Assembly (NCBI GenBank): GCA_049522565.1
Contig: JBEKNT010000033.1
Location: 1-27,139, forward strand
Direction: 5' to 3'
Source: JASHVB01 sp049522565
GTDB lineage: Bacteria; Pseudomonadota; Alphaproteobacteria; Acetobacterales; Acetobacteraceae
DNA length: 27,139 nucleotides
Positions 24,265-27,139 of the stretch are shown here, piece by piece; the stretch's first letter is position 1; each line of letters begins with the position of its first letter. The position numbers and the translations under genes were made by a program. The notes under the pieces are model-generated. The model did no database searches. It saw nothing but the letters and a program-made list of their open reading frames with translations, and was not told where the DNA came from.

Positions 24265-25227
24265 ATGAACCGCGGTCCTCTGACCTTTTTCGGCCTGCAA
24301 GGTAGCCGCGACCTCGCCGAACGCGTGGCCGGTTGTCTCGATGTGACGGTCGCGCCGCACGAGGAGCGGAACTTCGAGGATGGCGAGCACAAAACCCGTC
24401 CGCTGCAGGACGTGCGCGGCCACGACGTGTTCGTGCTGCATTCGTTGTATGGGGATTCGAACGAAAGCGGCAATGACAAGCTTTGCCGGCTGCTGTTCTT
24501 CTGCGGCGCATTGAAAGACGCCGGCGCGGACCGGGTGACGGCGATAGCGCCCTACCTGTGCTACGCGCGCAAAGACCGCCGCACCAAGCCGAACGACCCG
24601 ATCATCACCCGCTACGTCGCGGCGATGGTCGAGGCGGTCGGGATCGATCGGGTCGTCGCGTTGGAAGTGCACAACGTGGCGGCGTTCGAGAACGCATTCC
24701 GCTGCCCGACCTGGCACATCGAGAGCGCGCCGCTGCTGGCGGCGCATTTCGCGCCGTTGCTGCGTGGCGAGCCGGTGGTTGCCGTCTCGCCCGATGCCGG
24801 CGGCGCCAAGCGGGCGGAGCAATTCCGTCAGGCGCTGGAACACCTGATCCGCCAGGATGTCGGCAGCGCCTATATGGAGAAGTATCGCAGCAGCGGCGTG
24901 GTAAGCGGCGAGTTGCTGGTTGGCGACCTGCGCAACAAGGTGGCCGTGCTGGTGGATGATCTGATCAGCACAGGCGGCACATTGGTGCGCGCCGCCAAGG
25001 CGTGCCGGGCGGCTGGTGCGACCAAGGTTTTCGCTGCCGCCGCCCACGGGCTGTTCATCGATGGGGCCACCGAGTTGTTCGCCACGCCGGCGCTGGACGG
25101 CATCACGGTCGCCAATACGGTGCCGCCGTTCCGCGTCCCCGCCGAGGTGGCGGCGCAGCGCCTGACCGTGCTCGACATCAGCGACGCCATCGCCCGCGCC
25201 ATGGCGGCCTGCCACGATGCGAGCTGA
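24265..25227 (+). CDS. prs: Divergent ribose-phosphate pyrophosphokinase (PRPP synthetase-like)
   Basis: A 320-residue protein of PRPP synthetase length and layout. It has ERNFEDGEHKTRPLQDVRGHDVFVLHS (the usual xxDGE..V..VRG.DVF region), PYLCYARKDRRTKP (ATP-binding flexible loop), VSPDAGGAKRA, and the ribose-phosphate loop VDDLISTGGT at 230-239. The canonical H-x-x-Q-I-Q-G-F-F segment is replaced by HNVAAFENAF, and the KDRRTKPNDPI loop also differs from housekeeping Prs. It is therefore likely a specialised second copy rather than the essential enzyme. An AGGAG ribosome site precedes the ATG, and it lies 12 bases after the phosphoribosyltransferase gene. It would supply PRPP for PncB and the PRTase. 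Confidence 0.85.
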   Translation: MNRGPLTFFGLQGSRDLAERVAGCLDVTVAPHEERNFEDGEHKTRPLQDVRGHDVFVLHSLYGDSNESGNDKLCRLLFFCGALKDAGADRVTAIAPYLCYARKDRRTKPNDPIITRYVAAMVEAVGIDRVVALEVHNVAAFENAFRCPTWHIESAPLLAAHFAPLLRGEPVVAVSPDAGGAKRAEQFRQALEHLIRQDVGSAYMEKYRSSGVVSGELLVGDLRNKVAVLVDDLISTGGTLVRAAKACRAAGATKVFAAAAHGLFIDGATELFATPALDGITVANTVPPFRVPAEVAAQRLTVLDISDAIARAMAACHDAS

Positions 25228-27025
25228 CCAGCCGCTCGACACGCCCATCGCGCGGCATGTGTGGGAGACGCGCTACCGCGCCGGCGCTGCCGAGGCGTCG
25301 ATCGAGGCGAGCTGGCGGCGCGTCGCGCACGCATTGGCCGATGTCGAGGCCGCCGACCGCGCGGCATGGGAGCAACGTTTCCTCGACATCATGCGGGACT
25401 TCCAGTTCCTGCCCGGCGGACGCATCCAGGCCGGTGCCGGCACCGAGCGCGACGTGACCCTGTTCAACTGCTTCGTCATGGGCACCATCGAGGATTCGAT
25501 CCCCGGCATCTTCCGAGCGCTGCAAGAAGGCGCCGTGACGATGCAGCGCGGCGGCGGAGTCGGCTATGACTTCTCCACGCTCCGCCCGGGCGGCGCGCGC
25601 GCGCGCACCTCGGGCGCCATCGCCTCCGGGCCGGTCACGTTCATGGATGTTTGGGATGCGATGTGCGCCACTATCCAGTCCACCGCTGCGCGCCGCGGTG
25701 CGATGATGGCGACGCTGCGCTGCGATCATCCCGACATCGAAGACTTCATCGATGCCAAACGCAATGCCGGGCGGCTGCGCCATTTCAACCTGTCGGTGCA
25801 GGTGACCGACGCCTTCATGCACGCTGTCGAACAGGACGAATCGTGGCCGCTGGTGTTTCCCGCAAGCCGGCTCGACGGTAACGGCGAGACGGTGTCGCGC
25901 GCGTGGCCGGGTGAGGCTGCGGATGTACCATGCCGCGTCGTGCGGCGCGTAGCCGCACGCGCCGTGTGGGAACGGCTGATGCGCGCCAGCTATGACAGCG
26001 GCGAGCCGGGGGTGCTGTTCATCGACCGGATCAACCGGATGAACAATCTCTGGTACTGCGAACGGATCGCCGCAACCAACCCGTGCGGCGAGGTGCCGCT
26101 GCCGCCCTACGGCGCCTGTGACCTGGGTGCGATCAATCTGACGCGGTTGATCCGGGATCCATTCACCCCGCAGGCCCGACTGGACACCGATCGGTTGGCG
26201 GCCATCGCGTCAACGGCGGTGCGATTGCTGGACAACGTGATCGACGCGTCACGTTTCCCGCTGCCGCAGCAACACGAGGCGGTGCATCGCGCACGACGCG
26301 TCGGTCTCGGGATTACCGGACTGGCCGACGCCCTGATCATGCTCGGATTGTACTATGGCAGCGATGCTTCGATTGCCTTTGCTGGCGAGACAATGCGGAC
26401 GATCTGCCATGCGGCGTACCGCCAGTCCATCGCCATTGCGGAGGAGAAGGGCGGCTTCCCGGACTTCCAGCGTCAATGCTACCTGGAGGCTCCGTTCATC
26501 CGCGGCCTGCCGGCGGACCTGCGCGACCACATCGCGCGCGTCGGCATCCGCAATAGCCATCTGCTCGCCATCGCGCCGACCGGAACGATCAGTCTACTCG
26601 CCGGCAACGTCTCGAGCGGGATTGAACCGGTCTTCGCCATCGAGCATGAGCGCACCGTGCTGGATGCCAACGGTGATCGGACGCGGTTTGCCCTGACGGA
26701 CTACGCGGTACGTCTCTGGCGCGAGCAATGCGGCCGGACCGATGGCGTGCCGGATGCCGTGACGACGGCGGCCGAGCTGCCGATCGAGGCCCACCTCCGC
26801 ATGCAAGCCGCGCTGCAGGGTTTCGTCGACAACGCGATTTCGAAAACGATCAACGTGCCCGCGGCAACGCGCTTCGCCGAATTCGTGCCGCTTTACCGGC
26901 TGGCCTACGATACGGGGCTGAAGGGCTGCACCACATTCCGGCCGACCGCGACCGCAGGCGCGGTGATCACCGCGGTGCAGCAGCAACCTGACGTGTCATG
27001 CCGCCCCACGGGTGAATGCGAATGA
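25217..27025 (+). CDS. nrdZ: Adenosylcobalamin-dependent class II ribonucleotide reductase
   Basis: A 602-residue enzyme that reduces ribonucleotides to deoxyribonucleotides using a B12-derived radical, so it needs no oxygen. Marks are FLPGGRIQAGAG, then Cys85 in LFNCFVMG (one of the redox pair), QRGGGVGYDFS, and the active-site NPCGE at 288-292 with the thiyl-radical Cys290. It continues with ACDLGAINL, APTGTISLLAGNVSSGIEPVF, and a C-terminal tail ending CRPTGECE with Cys595 and Cys601 for re-reduction by thioredoxin. It is shorter than many class II enzymes (M. tuberculosis NrdZ about 690, as I recall). Its start overlaps the PRPP synthetase gene by 11 bases. Neither separate radical subunits nor nrdR boxes are seen. 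Confidence 0.92.
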   Translation: MRADQPLDTPIARHVWETRYRAGAAEASIEASWRRVAHALADVEAADRAAWEQRFLDIMRDFQFLPGGRIQAGAGTERDVTLFNCFVMGTIEDSIPGIFRALQEGAVTMQRGGGVGYDFSTLRPGGARARTSGAIASGPVTFMDVWDAMCATIQSTAARRGAMMATLRCDHPDIEDFIDAKRNAGRLRHFNLSVQVTDAFMHAVEQDESWPLVFPASRLDGNGETVSRAWPGEAADVPCRVVRRVAARAVWERLMRASYDSGEPGVLFIDRINRMNNLWYCERIAATNPCGEVPLPPYGACDLGAINLTRLIRDPFTPQARLDTDRLAAIASTAVRLLDNVIDASRFPLPQQHEAVHRARRVGLGITGLADALIMLGLYYGSDASIAFAGETMRTICHAAYRQSIAIAEEKGGFPDFQRQCYLEAPFIRGLPADLRDHIARVGIRNSHLLAIAPTGTISLLAGNVSSGIEPVFAIEHERTVLDANGDRTRFALTDYAVRLWREQCGRTDGVPDAVTTAAELPIEAHLRMQAALQGFVDNAISKTINVPAATRFAEFVPLYRLAYDTGLKGCTTFRPTATAGAVITAVQQQPDVSCRPTGECE

Positions 27026-27071
27026 TCGCGGTGGCACACCGTGCCGTTCGTCGTACCGGCGCTCCCCCGTC

Positions 27072-27139
27072 ATGGCCAGGCTTGAGCCGGCCATCTATGC
27101 AGCCGTGCTGCCGCGATAGATGGCCGGGTCATGGCCATG
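27072..27139. repeat. REP-like extragenic palindrome, copy 3 (cut by window end)
   Basis: The perfect arms CCGGCCATCTAT (27087-27098) and ATAGATGGCCGG (27116-27127) are flanked on the left by a hairpin ATGGCCaGGC-TTGA-GCCGGCCAT with one bulged A. On the right GGTCATGGCCAT begins the expected mirror half. The copy lies 46 bases after the ribonucleotide reductase stop and continues beyond the window. Confidence 0.65.

Noticed and set aside
23428..25248. 606-codon - strand open frame opposite the hydrolase-PRTase-prs genes
   Set aside because: Antisense shadow; all three sense genes have clear catalytic motifs and ribosome sites.

Overview
The window looks like a chromosomal segment of a high-GC alphaproteobacterium, most likely from the Rhodospirillales/Acetobacteraceae. 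This rests on base composition, the aroQ-accB-accC order, the style of the TPR-glycosyltransferase protein and palindromic intergenic repeats of a kind I associate with that group. No database search was possible, so the taxonomy is an inference.

Left part (1-3578, + strand): a small DUF4345-type membrane protein, then a tightly packed aroQ-accB-accC block (shikimate-pathway dehydroquinase, and the biotin carrier and biotin carboxylase of acetyl-CoA carboxylase). A Uma2-family nuclease-like gene follows, and it appears to use a non-standard ACG start.

Centre (3810-13217, + strand): one continuous 9.4-kb reading frame encodes a 3135-residue protein. It is built from four complete modules, each a TPR solenoid followed by a GT9-like glycosyltransferase domain, plus a fifth TPR block cut short by a frameshift. 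Decayed TPR code continues past the stop. The gene faces kup (K+ uptake, - strand) tail to tail. Between kup and the next gene lie about 1.1 kb holding a nested palindrome, the C-terminal remnant of an alpha/beta hydrolase gene and a REP-like palindrome.

Right part (16457-27025): a malic enzyme and PolX on the - strand, divergent from a compact + strand operon. The operon encodes nicotinate phosphoribosyltransferase (pncB), a fused APH-like kinase/P-loop protein, a dienelactone-hydrolase-like protein, a phosphoribosyltransferase, a divergent PRPP synthetase and a class II (B12-dependent) ribonucleotide reductase. Three copies of the FNR/CRP-type box TTGAC-N4-ATCAA lie at the pncB/polX divergence and in front of the hydrolase gene, and a weaker box lies upstream of the malic enzyme. 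The gene content closely parallels parts of the Mycobacterium tuberculosis DosR dormancy regulon (nrdZ, Rv0571c, pncB2, Rv2004c). I read it as an FNR-controlled low-oxygen module for NAD/PRPP/dNTP supply and DNA repair. This and the giant TPR-glycosyltransferase protein are the two most interesting parts of the window.

Degenerate members of a REP-like palindrome family occur at 3.65, 16.37 and 27.1 kb.
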